DNA of 64,000 nucleotides from Desulfatirhabdium butyrativorans DSM 18734 (GCF_000429925.1 NZ_KE386987.1:109976-173975), one strand, 5' to 3'; shown: positions 11,094 through 20,568, numbered from the stretch's first letter. Notes: generated from the letters alone by a model not told the origin. Numbers and translations: made by a program.

Positions 11094-13403
11094 TCAAGAA
11101 GATTTCAGGGTATTCCTGAATGCCTCGGCAAAGGGATTGTTGAACGGAACCGGTTTCGAAGCAAGCGGTTTTTGGGGTTTCCCGGCCTTCTTGCGATCCG
11201 GATATTTTTCCTCCCGTCGTTGTTCCATGGGTTGTTTTTCCGCCGGTGGGCCTTCCGGTGTAGGAGCAGCCAGTGTCTTCATGCTGAGCGAAATGCGCCT
11301 TCGCTCGGTGTCTACGGCAAGCACGGTGACCTTGACCGGCTGCTGCACATGAACGACTTCGGATGGGTGGCGAATGAACCGGTCGGCCAGTTCGCTGATA
11401 TGGACGAGCCCGTCCTGGTGAACGCCAATATCGACGAAGGCTCCGAAGGCCGTGACGTTGGTGACAACGCCGTTCAATCGCATGCCGGGAAGCAGATCCC
11501 CAATCGAATCGATACCCGCAGCAAATTCGACAGCCTCGAACCGGTCTCGTGGATCCCGTCCCGGTTTTGCCAGTTCTTCCAGAATATCGTTCAGGGTGGG
11601 CAGCCCGACACTTTCGGAGACGAATTCCGATATGCGGATGCGGCTCCGGTGCTCCGGATGTTTCATCAATTCCGGCAGTGTCGCGCCGACTTTCCGGGCC
11701 ATGGCCTCGACGATGGCATACCGCTCGGGATGAACGGCGCTGGCGTCGAGGGGATGAGCGCTGTCCGGGATGCGCAGGAAGCCAGCCGCTTGCTCGAAGG
11801 CCTTTTCCCCGAGTCTCGGCACCTTCTTTAGAGCCTCCCGGCTGGAAAAGGGACCGTTTTCATTGCGATAGGCCACCATGTTGCGCGCAAGCCTTGGCCC
11901 GATGCCGGAGACCATCGTCAACAATTGAACGCTTGCCCGGTTGACATCCACCCCGACCCGGTTGACGCATCGAATGACGACATCGTCAAGGGCCTGCTTC
12001 ATCCGGTCCGGATCGACATCGTGCTGGTACTGGCCGACGCCGATGGATTTCGGGTCGATCTTGACGAGCTCCGCCAACGGGTCCATCAGCCTCCTGCCAA
12101 TGGATATGGAGCCTCGCACCGTCAGATCGAGATCGGGAAATTCCTCCCGTGCCACTTCACTTGCCGAATAGATCGAAGCCCCGCTCTCGTTGACGAGAAC
12201 AGCTGGGATCTCCTTTCCCAGATCGAGGCTTCGGACAAATGCCAGGGTTTCCTTTCCGGCGGTGCCGTTGCCGATGGCAATGGCTTCGATCCCGAAGTCC
12301 TGAACCATCCGCCTGATTCGGGCGCCGGCATCTTCCGCCTGTTTGGCGGATCCCGTGGGAAAAACCGTTTCATGGTGCAAGGGTTTTCCCTGGCGATCCA
12401 GGCAGGCCACCTTGCACCCGGTTCGGAACCCGGGATCGATAGCAAGCACCCGTTTTGCGCCAAGCGGCGGAGACATGAGCAGGTGTTGCAGATTTTCGGA
12501 AAACACGCGGATCGCTTCGGTGTCTGCCCGATCCTTTGCCCAGAGCCGGATTTCGGTTTCGATGGATCGGGAGAGAAGCCGCTTGTAGCCGTCCTTGATG
12601 GCCTGGCGGAGCTGATCCGCCGAAAGCCCGTCGGTGCGGACAAAGAGCGATTCGAGGATGGAAATGGCCTCGCTTTCGTCCGGCCGAATCGATACGGAAA
12701 GGATGTCTTCCTTCTCGCCTCGGCGGATGGCAAGCATCCGGTGGGAGGCAATGGTCGCCACCGGCTCTTTCCAGTCGAAATAATCGCGGTAGGTCGCACC
12801 TTCTGTTTCCTTTTCCTTGATCACGGTGCTTTCTACAATGGCCTTTTCCTGGAAGAGGCGGCGTATCCGGCTTCTGGCTTCGGCGTCTTCACTGATGGTT
12901 TCCGCCAAAATGTCCCTTGCTCCGGCCAGGGCCTCATCGGCATCATTCACGCCCGCTTCCGGATGGATGAAAGCCTGGGCTGCAGCCAGCGGATCCAGCC
13001 CTTTTTCCTGCGCCATCAGCATTTGAGCAAGCGGATCGAGTCCTTTTTCACGGGCAATAGTTGCCCGTGTCCTGCGTTTGGGCCGATAGGGCAGATAGAT
13101 GTCTTCGATTTCGACCAGGCTGCTGGCGGATTCGAGCCTTTCCCGGATGGCATCCGTAAGATGTCCGCTGTCCCCGAGGGATTTGAGAACCGCTTCACGG
13201 CGTTTGTCGATGGCGGCAAGGGTTTCGAGCCGATCCCGGATGTCTGCGATCACCACTTCGTCGAGGGAGCCGGTGGCTTCCTTTCGGTATCGGGCGATGA
13301 AGGGAACGGTGGCTTCTTCCGCCAGCAGTTGGGCCGTGTTGCGCACCTGAGATGGCTGCAGGCCGAGGGCGGATGCGATTGTTGAGATGTGGGTTTCGTT
13401 CAT
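11094..13403 (-). CDS. tex: Tex family RNA-binding transcription accessory protein
   Basis: 769-residue cytoplasmic nucleic-acid-binding protein. Diagnostic stretches in order are VPFIARYRKEATGSLDE near residue 33, a YqgF/RNase H-like fold starting RVLAIDPGFRTGCKVACLD near 325, helix-hairpin-helix segments (MVSGIGPRLARNMVAYR), and a C-terminal S1 domain (LNGVVTNVTAFGAFVDIGV, about 650-720). The length matches the family, which is involved in transcription and RNA decay with a general RNA-binding role. The first four bases overlap the end of aroQ (13400-13403), indicating translational coupling. After the S1 domain there is a basic, Lys/Pro-rich tail. Confidence 0.96.
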   Translation of the reverse strand: MNETHISTIASALGLQPSQVRNTAQLLAEEATVPFIARYRKEATGSLDEVVIADIRDRLETLAAIDKRREAVLKSLGDSGHLTDAIRERLESASSLVEIEDIYLPYRPKRRTRATIAREKGLDPLAQMLMAQEKGLDPLAAAQAFIHPEAGVNDADEALAGARDILAETISEDAEARSRIRRLFQEKAIVESTVIKEKETEGATYRDYFDWKEPVATIASHRMLAIRRGEKEDILSVSIRPDESEAISILESLFVRTDGLSADQLRQAIKDGYKRLLSRSIETEIRLWAKDRADTEAIRVFSENLQHLLMSPPLGAKRVLAIDPGFRTGCKVACLDRQGKPLHHETVFPTGSAKQAEDAGARIRRMVQDFGIEAIAIGNGTAGKETLAFVRSLDLGKEIPAVLVNESGASIYSASEVAREEFPDLDLTVRGSISIGRRLMDPLAELVKIDPKSIGVGQYQHDVDPDRMKQALDDVVIRCVNRVGVDVNRASVQLLTMVSGIGPRLARNMVAYRNENGPFSSREALKKVPRLGEKAFEQAAGFLRIPDSAHPLDASAVHPERYAIVEAMARKVGATLPELMKHPEHRSRIRISEFVSESVGLPTLNDILEELAKPGRDPRDRFEAVEFAAGIDSIGDLLPGMRLNGVVTNVTAFGAFVDIGVHQDGLVHISELADRFIRHPSEVVHVQQPVKVTVLAVDTERRRISLSMKTLAAPTPEGPPAEKQPMEQRREEKYPDRKKAGKPQKPLASKPVPFNNPFAEAFRNTLKSS

Positions 13404-13870
13404 GCGCTTTCGGATTGCTTTCGAATGGTCTTGACGATGAATTCGAGGGCCAGCAGATACCCCATCGATCCCAGCCCGACGATCTGACCGGTACAGACAT
13501 CCGAGATCAGGGATTTGTGGCGGAAAGGCTCTCTCTTGTGTACGTTCGACAGATGCACCTCGACGATGGGCATCTTCAGCAGGAGCAGGGCGTCCCGGAT
13601 GGCCACGCTCGTGTGCGTATAGGCGGCCGGGTTGATGATGAGACCCTGATGCGATGCGGCGATGGCCTGAATTGCCTCGACAATCATGCCTTCGTGGTTG
13701 GATTGGAAGGTGTCGATATCGACCCCCCAGGTGTCTCCGGTTCGCTGCAGGGTTTCGTTGATATCGGCAAGGGTTGTGGCGCCGTATGTTTCGGGTTCAC
13801 GAGTGCCGAGAAAATTCAGGTTCGGCCCGTGAATCACCAGGATGCGTGGGCGGTCGGTGATGTCGGACAT
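13400..13870 (-). CDS. aroQ: Type II 3-dehydroquinate dehydratase
   Basis: 156-residue shikimate-pathway enzyme that converts 3-dehydroquinate to 3-dehydroshikimate. Family landmarks are ILVIHGPNLNFLGTREPETYG with the catalytic Tyr region at the start, the NPAAYTHTSVAIRDAL block that carries the active-site His, and EVHLSNVHKREPFRHKS. The size is typical for the dodecameric type II enzyme. GGAGCC lies upstream of the ATG. The gene overlaps tex by four bases and follows rpe by 38 bp on the same strand. Confidence 0.97.
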   Translation of the reverse strand: MSDITDRPRILVIHGPNLNFLGTREPETYGATTLADINETLQRTGDTWGVDIDTFQSNHEGMIVEAIQAIAASHQGLIINPAAYTHTSVAIRDALLLLKMPIVEVHLSNVHKREPFRHKSLISDVCTGQIVGLGSMGYLLALEFIVKTIRKQSESA

Positions 13871-13908
13871 GGGGGCTCCGGATATGGGTTATGGGTTGGA
13901 TGATGGCT

Positions 13909-14601
13909 TCAAAGCAAAGCTTCTTCGATTTTCCGGCGGAGTCGGGCGATCGTTTCCTGATAAGGCGGACGGCCGAAAATGGCCGATCCGGCGACGAAGA
14001 CGTCGCATCCGGCCCTGGCCACTTCAGCGATCGTCGTTTCATTGACCCCGCCGTCCACCTGGATTCGTCTGTCGAGACCCCGGGCCGTGAGCATTTTTCG
14101 GACAACACGGATTTTTTCGAGGGATGAAGGAATGAATGCCTGACCGCCGAATCCCGGGTTGACACTCATCACCAGCACGAAATCCAGCTCGTTCAACACG
14201 TAGGAAAGCCCTTCGGGCGGTGTGGCCGGGTTCAAAGCGACACCTGCCTGACATCGAACGTGATGGATTTGCTGCAGGCAGCGGTGCAGATGCGTACAGG
14301 CTTCCAATTGGACCGAGATGCAGGTTGCACCGGCCTTTGCAAAGTCTTCGATGTAGCGTTCCGGGTTTTCGATCATCAGATGGACATCGATGACGATATC
14401 CGGTGCAACTTTTCGGACGGCTTCGACGACGAGGGGCCCCATCGTGATGTTGGGAACGAAATGACCGTCCATGACATCGACATGGATCCAGTCGGCTCCG
14501 GCCCGGATCACCTCCTGGATTTCCGCTCCCAGCCTCGAAAAATCGGCGGAGAGAATGGAGGGGGCGATCAGGTGCGGCTTGGGATCAGGATGCGGGTTCA
14601 T
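13909..14601 (-). CDS. rpe: Ribulose-phosphate 3-epimerase
   Basis: 230-residue TIM-barrel enzyme that interconverts ribulose-5-phosphate and xylulose-5-phosphate. Clear motifs are [32 protein letters not shown] with metal and catalytic residues, [14 protein letters not shown], and [10 protein letters not shown]. The frame stays open upstream to 15072, but that part is a shadow of the neighbouring methyltransferase gene; the ATG at 14601 gives the normal family N-terminus and has AAAGGAA upstream. A transketolase is encoded elsewhere in the window (50632-52521), consistent with a non-oxidative pentose phosphate pathway. Confidence 0.97.
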   Translation of the reverse strand: MNPHPDPKPHLIAPSILSADFSRLGAEIQEVIRAGADWIHVDVMDGHFVPNITMGPLVVEAVRKVAPDIVIDVHLMIENPERYIEDFAKAGATCISVQLEACTHLHRCLQQIHHVRCQAGVALNPATPPEGLSYVLNELDFVLVMSVNPGFGGQAFIPSSLEKIRVVRKMLTARGLDRRIQVDGGVNETTIAEVARAGCDVFVAGSAIFGRPPYQETIARLRRKIEEALL

Positions 14602-14674
14602 GATGATTGTGGATTCCTTTCGCATTCGAAGCAGGGCAGGGGGAACATTCATTGTTTTGAAGGGTTGTTGTCGA

Positions 14675-15814
14675 TCAGAACAGCTCGTATTTCGCCAGAC
14701 GTCCGTCGAGGCCGCCGGTTTCGATGATTTTTTTCCATGCGGATCTGAGGCCGATTGAGCCGAGCAGCCTTCTGTCTCCTGCGAAAATATAGGCCGTCGA
14801 TCCCTGGCAGCGCTGTTTGAGTATGTCGCCGATTTGCTTGTACAAAGCCGCAAGATCGGTGTCCTGACCCATGCGGATCCCGTATGGTGGATTGATGACG
14901 ATGACACTGGGAGCAATTTCGGGCATGTCCGCAATGTCGCGGCAGACGATGTCCACCTGTTTTCCGTAAGGCAGCCTGTTGACATTGGTTCGTGTCGCCA
15001 GAACGGCCTGTTTGGCAATGTCCGAACCGGAGATGAGCCCTTCTGGCAGCTCCCGGATGGCGGCATCCGCATTCTGGCGTACCCGTTGCCAGGTCCTTTT
15101 GGAAAAATCCGGCAAAAATTCGAAACCGAACCGCTTTCGGAAGAAACCCGCGGGGATCCGGCAGTATCGCATGAGTGCCTCTGCCAGAAATGTGCCGGAT
15201 CCGCACATGGGATCGATCAGTGGCACTCGGCCATCCCATCCCGTGAATGCCAAAATGCCGGCTGCCAGTGTTTCCTGTAACGGAGCAGAAACTTTCTGCA
15301 TCCTGTAGCCGCGCTTGTGGAGCGATTCTCCGGCCAGATCCAGGCTGATGGTTGCCACATCCTTTTCGATGTGAAGATTGATCCAGACATCCGGAGTTTC
15401 CGGATCGACATTCGGTCTTTTCTGACATTGTTTTCTGAAGGCATCCGCGACGGCATCCTTCAACCGGAGGGCGGCAAACTGGGAATGGCCGATCCGGCTC
15501 TGGTTGACATTGGCGAAGACGGCGAAGGTGTGATCCGTCGAGAAGAAATCCCGCCATTCGATTTTGGAGGCAATGTTGTACAGGGTATTCGTATCCGTGC
15601 ACCGAAAACGGATCAGCGGAGCCAGCACCCGGGTAATGAGCCGGGAATTGTATACGATGGCGTAGAGGACATCCTCTTCGGCCTGGAAACGGATTCCCCG
15701 GTGATCGGGATGGATGTCTGTTGCACCGAGGCTTTCCAGTTCGGCCACGCCGATTTCGATGAGGTCCCTGGCGATCTGGGCGAAAAAATGACGGTCTTGC
15801 TGATACAGATACAT
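14675..15814 (-). CDS. THUMP-domain class I RNA methyltransferase (RlmL/YcbY N-terminal type)
   Basis: 379-residue SAM-dependent methyltransferase related to the half of RlmKL that makes m2G in 23S rRNA. The N-terminal 160 residues form the ferredoxin-like plus THUMP RNA-binding region ([14 protein letters not shown], then the [20 protein letters not shown] stretch). The catalytic domain shows [12 protein letters not shown] for SAM binding, [17 protein letters not shown], and [11 protein letters not shown], the NPPY motif of N-methylating enzymes. AGGAAA precedes the ATG. It starts 18 bp after the prfC stop. The exact target base is inferred from the family only. Confidence 0.9.
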   Translation of the reverse strand: MYLYQQDRHFFAQIARDLIEIGVAELESLGATDIHPDHRGIRFQAEEDVLYAIVYNSRLITRVLAPLIRFRCTDTNTLYNIASKIEWRDFFSTDHTFAVFANVNQSRIGHSQFAALRLKDAVADAFRKQCQKRPNVDPETPDVWINLHIEKDVATISLDLAGESLHKRGYRMQKVSAPLQETLAAGILAFTGWDGRVPLIDPMCGSGTFLAEALMRYCRIPAGFFRKRFGFEFLPDFSKRTWQRVRQNADAAIRELPEGLISGSDIAKQAVLATRTNVNRLPYGKQVDIVCRDIADMPEIAPSVIVINPPYGIRMGQDTDLAALYKQIGDILKQRCQGSTAYIFAGDRRLLGSIGLRSAWKKIIETGGLDGRLAKYELF

Positions 15815-15832
15815 GGATTTCCTGTCTGCTAC

Positions 15833-17419
15833 TCAACTGTATTCCCGGGTTTTCAGGAATTCGATATCCGGCCAATGTTCCATGTCGTACTGAAGGCTCC
15901 ATTCGCTTCGGGCAAGATAGGCCAGATGGCCTTCGGCATCGATGGCAAGCGAGGCCGAATTTTCCTTTTCGAAGAGCCCAAGCTTTGCTCTGTCTGCGCA
16001 ACGGATCCAGCGGGCCGTCCGGATTTCGACAGGTTCCGTGATGGCATCCACCCCGTACTCATCCCGGAGCCTTGCCATCGTGACATCGAACTGCAGCACG
16101 CCGACCGCTCCCAGAAGATAGCTGTTATCGCTTTTGGGTCTGAATACCTGAACAGCCCCTTCTTCGGCCAGTTGCATGAGACCTTTGCTCAACTGTTTGG
16201 TTTTGAGCGGATTTTTCAGGCGCACTCTTCGGAAATGCTCGGGCGCGAAATTGGGAATGCCGGTGAATTTGAGCGGTTCCCTTTCGCTGAAGCTGTCTCC
16301 GACCTTGATAGTGCCGTGGTTATGCAGTCCGATGATGTCTCCCGGATAAGCCTCTTCCACATGCGAGCGATCCTGGGCCATGAAGATGGTCGCATTGGAG
16401 AGCGCAATTTCTTTTCCGATGCGGTGATGCACCACCTTCATGCCCCGGGTGAATTTTCCGGAACAGATCCGGAAGAAAGCGATCCTGTCCCGATGTGCCG
16501 GGTCCATGTTCGCCTGAATCTTGAACACGAAACCCGTCAATTGGGGCTCTTCCGGATGGACAAGCCGCGTCTCGGTTGGTCTGGGAAGGGGGGCAGGGGC
16601 CATTTCCACGAAGGCATCGAGCAACTCCTGAACCCCGAAATTGTTGATGGCACTCCCGAAGAACACCGGGGTCTGATTGCCCTTGAGAAAATGGTCCCGG
16701 TCGAACGGGTTGGCCGCTCCGTCGAGCAGGGCAATGTCCTCCCGAAGCTCGTCGGCCTGAGCCCCCAACAGCTCGTCCACGATGGGATCCGTCAAATCCT
16801 GGATCAGTACGGCATCCGTATTGCGGGTTTCGCTTCCCGGGGTGAATAGCAGCAGGGATTTTCGATAGAGGTTGTAGACACCCTTGAAGCGTTTTCCGGC
16901 CCCGATGGGCCAGCTCATGGGGCTGCATTCGATCTGAAGACGGTCCTCGATATCGGAAAGAAGATCGAGAGGGGCGAGCCCTTCCCGGTCCATCTTGTTG
17001 ATGAAGGTGAGAATGGGGGTGTTTCGTAGCCTGCAGACGCCCATGAGTTTTTCCGTCTGGGGCTCGACTCCCTTGGCGCTGTCGATGACCATGAGTGCGC
17101 TGTCGACGGCGGTCAGCACCCGATAGGTGTCTTCCGAAAAATCCTGGTGGCCAGGCGTGTCGAGTAAATTGATCTCATAGCCGTTGTAGACGAATTTCAT
17201 GACCGATGTGGTGACGGAAATACCGCGTTCTTTTTCAACGCCCATCCAGTCGCTTGTGGCATGCCGGCTTGCTTTTCTGGCCTTGACGGCTCCTGCCAAC
17301 TGGATGGCCCCGCCAAAGAGCAGCAACTTTTCGGTGAGCGTCGTTTTACCGGCATCCGGATGTGAAATGATGCCGAAGGTTCTGCGCTTGAGGATTTCAC
17401 TTTGTATCGATTCGGTCAT
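15833..17419 (-). CDS. prfC: Peptide chain release factor 3
   Basis: 528-residue translational GTPase that recycles RF1/RF2 from the ribosome. GTPase motifs are [12 protein letters not shown] (G1), [14 protein letters not shown] (G3) and INKMDREG (G4). The start region [18 protein letters not shown] and the insert [13 protein letters not shown] are typical of RF3 rather than EF-G, and the size agrees. A minus-strand sigma-70 promoter lies about 330 nt upstream with an intrinsic terminator between, so the gene may be controlled by premature termination. It appears to head a minus-strand run that continues through the methyltransferase, rpe, aroQ and tex. Confidence 0.97.
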   Translation of the reverse strand: MTESIQSEILKRRTFGIISHPDAGKTTLTEKLLLFGGAIQLAGAVKARKASRHATSDWMGVEKERGISVTTSVMKFVYNGYEINLLDTPGHQDFSEDTYRVLTAVDSALMVIDSAKGVEPQTEKLMGVCRLRNTPILTFINKMDREGLAPLDLLSDIEDRLQIECSPMSWPIGAGKRFKGVYNLYRKSLLLFTPGSETRNTDAVLIQDLTDPIVDELLGAQADELREDIALLDGAANPFDRDHFLKGNQTPVFFGSAINNFGVQELLDAFVEMAPAPLPRPTETRLVHPEEPQLTGFVFKIQANMDPAHRDRIAFFRICSGKFTRGMKVVHHRIGKEIALSNATIFMAQDRSHVEEAYPGDIIGLHNHGTIKVGDSFSEREPLKFTGIPNFAPEHFRRVRLKNPLKTKQLSKGLMQLAEEGAVQVFRPKSDNSYLLGAVGVLQFDVTMARLRDEYGVDAITEPVEIRTARWIRCADRAKLGLFEKENSASLAIDAEGHLAYLARSEWSLQYDMEHWPDIEFLKTREYS

Positions 17420-17549
17420 ACTTCCAATTTCCTTGAATTCACCGGGCTTGACACCCGATGGTCCATTCTCTTATAGAAGGCTATCCGTGTTCATGCGGCA
17501 GAACGTGGCGCTCGAGCATGAACACCCGCGTCCCGGGTTTGCATGCCCT

Positions 17550-17585
17550 GGAAATGAAAAAAGAAACGCCAGGCTCCAGCCTGGC
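17550..17585 (-). terminator. Intrinsic terminator in the prfC leader
   Basis: On the minus strand a 7-bp stem GCCAGGC/GCCTGGC with a 4-nt loop (17568-17585) is followed by GTTTCTTTTTTC. It lies between the predicted promoter and prfC, about 130 nt before the prfC start, so it is either an attenuator or the end of a small RNA of about 200 nt. Confidence 0.65.
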
Positions 17586-17756
17586 AAAAACGCCACCACC
17601 CGCCTTTCATGCCGATCTGGCAGGGCAACTGCATCGTGGCAGGGTGAGCTTACGACGGAGTTCCTCCAAAGAAGCGGAATATCGCATTTTCCTGATGATA
17701 CAGGCATCGCTGAACGGCTTTTGGGAATGCTGATGCCGGACCGGGTTAAACTCGTT

Positions 17757-17784
17757 ATTATACGATCACCTGGAATTTTTTCAA
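17757..17784 (-). promoter_or_regulatory. Sigma-70-type promoter toward prfC
   Basis: Minus-strand TTGAAA (17784-17779), 16-nt spacer, then a consensus TATAAT (17762-17757). Transcription would begin near 17750 and read toward prfC. Confidence 0.6.
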
Positions 17785-17828
17785 TAACCGATTTTGTCTT
17801 TGGCGAGCGCACGGAAGAGAGAAACATC

Positions 17829-18542
17829 ATGGAACGGGTTGACATTACCACATACGATAAATACATCAAAGGACTGATGGACATCAGCCGGGCCATCACC
17901 TCCGACCTGTACATCGAGGATATTCTCAAGCTGATCGTTCTGGTGACAGCCCGGGTGACCGGGGTGGAAATCTGTTCCTTGTGGCTTCTGGACGAGGAAG
18001 CCAATCCACCCGTTCTGAAATTGAAAGCGTCTCAGACGATCGAACCCGAATATTTGAAGGATCGTATACTGGGTATGAATGAAGGGATCGTTGGCTATGT
18101 GGCGACGACCAGACGTCCGATGATCATTGCGGATGTTCTGCAGGAGCCGCTGTTCAAGGAAAAGAAGATGGCGGAAAAGCTCGGGCTCGTCTCCATGCTG
18201 AGTGTACCCATGCAGGTTCGCGGCGAAAAGCTTATCGGCGTGTTCAACTGTTTTACTGCGGACTCCCACCCCTTTTCGGAAACGGAAGTCTATCTGATCC
18301 AGACCATTGCCAACCAGGCGGCTGTTGCCATTCTGAATACCGAATTGCTGGTGCAGACCCGGGTCATACAGGAAGAGCTCGAAACGCGAAAACTGGTTGA
18401 GCGGGCCAAGGAGATTTTGATGAAGCGCCGCAACAAAACAGGGGAGGAAGCCTATCGCTGGATACAGAAGCGCAGTATGAGCACACGGGTTTCCATGCGG
18501 CAGATCGCAGAGGCGATCCTCATTTCGGAGGAACTGGAATGA
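17829..18542 (+). CDS. GAF-ANTAR domain protein, putative RNA-binding antiterminator
   Basis: 237 residues. Residues about 15-160 form a GAF sensor domain (ILKLIVLVTARVTGVEICSL, NEGIVGYVATTRRPMIIADV, FNCFTADSHPFSE). Residues about 175-235 match an ANTAR domain: an initial coiled helix LETRKLVERAKEILMKR, then EEAYRWIQKRSMSTRVSMRQIAEAI. ANTAR proteins bind paired hexaloop hairpins in leader RNAs and prevent termination. The frame is open further upstream, but ATG 17829 with GAGAG just before it begins the domain. It is divergent from prfC, whose leader carries an intrinsic terminator; a regulatory link is possible but unproven. Confidence 0.88.
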   Translation: MERVDITTYDKYIKGLMDISRAITSDLYIEDILKLIVLVTARVTGVEICSLWLLDEEANPPVLKLKASQTIEPEYLKDRILGMNEGIVGYVATTRRPMIIADVLQEPLFKEKKMAEKLGLVSMLSVPMQVRGEKLIGVFNCFTADSHPFSETEVYLIQTIANQAAVAILNTELLVQTRVIQEELETRKLVERAKEILMKRRNKTGEEAYRWIQKRSMSTRVSMRQIAEAILISEELE

Positions 18543-18550
18543 CGATTTCG

Positions 18551-18659
18551 TGCCAGAACGGAAACCCTGATTGGGATGAGCGCGTCAGCTGCGGATATCG
18601 GAAAACAGCCTGCCCTCCGGCTCGGGTCGGGCAAAAACCGCAGTTCCGTTCAGCCACTA
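18551..18659. repeat. MITE-like dispersed element, internally deleted copy 2 (109 bp)
   Basis: The left end GTGCCAGAACGGAAACCCTG and right end (reverse TAGTGGCTGAACGG) match the termini of copies 1 and 3. The first 45 bp (GGATGAGCGCGTCAGCTGCGG) match the left part of copy 3, and the part from GAAAACAGCCTGCCCTCCGG matches the right part. About 190 internal bases are missing. The right terminus supplies the TAG stop of mlaD. Confidence 0.75.
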
Positions 18660-19109
18660 TTTCACCCCGCCAAACACGTATTTGCTGACCAGCGCTTCGA
18701 TATCGATGGCGGACTCGGTTTCCGTGATGGTGTCTCCGGATTTCAGAATTTTGTCGCTGCCACCTGGCGACAACTTGATGAAACGGTCTCCGATCAATCC
18801 GGATGTCTTGACCGAGGCGATGACATCATCGGTTACCTGAATTCCCTTCTGGATTTTCATTTTGATGAGGGCCATCTGCTTCTGGCGATCCAGCGTGATG
18901 CTGTCAACCTGACCGACCGGAACACCGGCAATCTCGACCTGGGCGCCTTTTTTCACACCGGTGGCGTTTTGAAACCGCGCCTGGAGATAATAGAAATTGT
19001 CTCCAAGCAGTTCCATCTTGCCCAGCTTGATCGTGAGGTAGCCCACACAAAGCAGTCCAATCAATACAAAGACGCCCACAGCACTTTCGATCGCTGTTCT
19101 ATTTCCCAT
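18657..19109 (-). CDS. mlaD: MlaD-like MCE-domain protein
   Basis: 150-residue inner-membrane-anchored MCE protein of the phospholipid (Mla) transport system between outer and inner membrane. It has a short N-terminus, one membrane helix (AVGVFVLIGLLCVGYLTIKL), then the MCE domain with VEIAGVPVGQVDSITLD and SGLIGDRFIKLSPGG. GAAGGAAGG precedes ATG 19109. It starts 17 bp after mlaF, so they are an operon. No mlaE permease is adjacent, which is unusual because MlaE is normally in the same operon. The stop codon TAG is formed by the terminal repeat of a MITE-like element, so the C-terminus may have been altered by that insertion. Confidence 0.92.
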   Translation of the reverse strand: MGNRTAIESAVGVFVLIGLLCVGYLTIKLGKMELLGDNFYYLQARFQNATGVKKGAQVEIAGVPVGQVDSITLDRQKQMALIKMKIQKGIQVTDDVIASVKTSGLIGDRFIKLSPGGSDKILKSGDTITETESAIDIEALVSKYVFGGVK

Positions 19110-19126
19110 GGTATTCCTTCCTTCGA

Positions 19127-20341
19127 TCAGCAGATCTTGAATTCCAGCAAGGTATTCATGCCCGACTCGGCTTCCTGAATCAATTGCTCCATGTTCACCC
19201 CTGAGAAAGCCTGTGCAAAACCGACTTGAATCGAAAGGCAGAAGCCGGGATACGGTTGGATGCTGAGCAGGTTTTCTCCTTTGATTTCGTGGGAAAGCCG
19301 TTCGCAAAACATTCTGGCGCGATTCCGGTCCGTATTGGTCAGGATGACGATGATTCGATTCAGCCCCAGTCTGGATGATGTATCGCCGATACCCATTTGC
19401 TGGCGGAGAAAGCCCGCGAAATTCACCAGAACCGTCTGTCCGGCCAGAAAGCCGACATGGCGATGGATTTCAGCGAGGTTTTCGAATGTGAATGAAACGA
19501 TGGAAAAATCGATATGGTGGCTGACCAGCCGGGCCATTTCCTGCTCGAAACGCTTTTCGACCAGGCTCTGGGTTTCCATTCCCGTCATTTCGTCCGCTCT
19601 TCCCTCAATTCCCTGAATGAAATTGCGAATTTCCTGGGATTCGACATTGCGGATTTCAGTCGGTGTTCCCTGGAAAACGATTTTTCCATGATCGAGCATG
19701 GCGATGCGTTGCGAAATGAAAAACACATCGGGAATTTCATGGCTGACCAATACGGCGGTGAAACCGTATTTCTTCTGATAACCGGCAATCATGCTGTGCA
19801 CCGTGTTTTTCCGTACCGGATCGAGTCCGGTTGTCGGCTCGTCAAACAAAATGACTTGCGGCTCCGTCACCATTGCTCTGGCGAGTGCAACGCGCTTTTT
19901 CATGCCTCCGGATATCTGGGAAGGATACTTGTTGGCCGACTCGCCCAGATCGAACTGTTCCATCTGGATCCCGACCCGTTTCCGGATTTCGGCACCCGCC
20001 ATCTTGGTGGTTTCGACCAGCGGCAGGGCGATGTTTTCATAGACCGTCATGGAGTCGAAGAGCGCAGTTCCCTGAAACATGTAGCTGAAATTACGCTTGA
20101 TCCGTTTTCGCTCGGCGGATTTGAGGGTGTGAATGGCCCTTCCTTCAAACAATACGGCGCCGGAATCGGGTTCCAGAAGGCCGACGATATGTTTGAGCAG
20201 AACGCTCTTTCCCTCACCGCTTTTGCCAATGATGGTGGTAATCTCGCCCTTGTTGATGGTGAGATCGACGCCTTCCAGCACACGGGTTTTGCCGAAGGAT
20301 TTGACGACTCGTTCAAACTGGATGATGGGTGATGCGTTCAT
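19127..20341 (-). CDS. mlaF: MlaF-type ABC ATPase fused to a degenerate GGDEF-like domain
   Basis: 404 residues, against about 270 for ordinary MlaF. Residues 1-245 are an ABC ATPase: Walker A GKSGEGKS (39-46), signature SGGMKKR (144-150), Walker B VILFDEP (163-169), H-loop His201; the RNFSYMFQGTALFDSMTV block is typical of MlaF. Residues 250-404 resemble a GGDEF domain: EMTGMETQSLVEKRFEQE at its start, GDTSSRLGLNRIIVILTNTD in the active-site region, and a final LSIQVGFAQAF...LIQEAESGM. The signature loop is GLNRI instead of GGDEF, so cyclase activity is not expected. The ATG at 20341 is chosen because GGGAGG lies nine bases upstream; the GTG at 20350 is too close. It follows the MoaD-like gene directly. 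Confidence 0.9.
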   Translation of the reverse strand: MNASPIIQFERVVKSFGKTRVLEGVDLTINKGEITTIIGKSGEGKSVLLKHIVGLLEPDSGAVLFEGRAIHTLKSAERKRIKRNFSYMFQGTALFDSMTVYENIALPLVETTKMAGAEIRKRVGIQMEQFDLGESANKYPSQISGGMKKRVALARAMVTEPQVILFDEPTTGLDPVRKNTVHSMIAGYQKKYGFTAVLVSHEIPDVFFISQRIAMLDHGKIVFQGTPTEIRNVESQEIRNFIQGIEGRADEMTGMETQSLVEKRFEQEMARLVSHHIDFSIVSFTFENLAEIHRHVGFLAGQTVLVNFAGFLRQQMGIGDTSSRLGLNRIIVILTNTDRNRARMFCERLSHEIKGENLLSIQPYPGFCLSIQVGFAQAFSGVNMEQLIQEAESGMNTLLEFKIC

Positions 20342-20346
20342 TTCGG

Positions 20347-20568
20347 TCACCCTCCCGTCATCGGTGGAAAAACGGCGATTCGATCCCCTTCCGATAGAAG
20401 GGTTTCGGGGGCGGTATTCCTTCCATTGACCAGAACGACGGTTTCCATCCCATCCGGAATGGGAAGATTCGACAACACATCGGCAAGACTCGGGGAACGA
20501 TCGAAGACCATTCGAAGGGGTTGTGGAATGTCGGTTTCAAATGCAAACAAACGCACCTCGATTCGCAT
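20347..20568 (-). CDS. MoaD/ThiS-family small sulfur-carrier-like protein
   Basis: 73 residues with a beta-grasp pattern: MRIEVRLFAF at the start, VVLVNGRNTAPETLLSEGD in the middle, and IAVFPPMTGG at the end. The terminal Gly-Gly is the thiocarboxylation site of MoaD/ThiS proteins, which carry sulfur for molybdopterin, thiamine or other cofactors. Which acceptor it serves is unclear because no moaE, thiG or activating E1-like gene is nearby. The window does contain a molybdopterin oxidoreductase at 46923-49028. The stop is two bases past the usual coupling distance to mlaF. Confidence 0.8.
   Translation of the reverse strand: MRIEVRLFAFETDIPQPLRMVFDRSPSLADVLSNLPIPDGMETVVLVNGRNTAPETLLSEGDRIAVFPPMTGG

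Noticed and set aside
14602-15072. N-terminal extension of rpe to 15072
   Set aside because: The extra residues have no family match and lie antisense-frame over the methyltransferase gene; ATG 14601 begins the normal protein.
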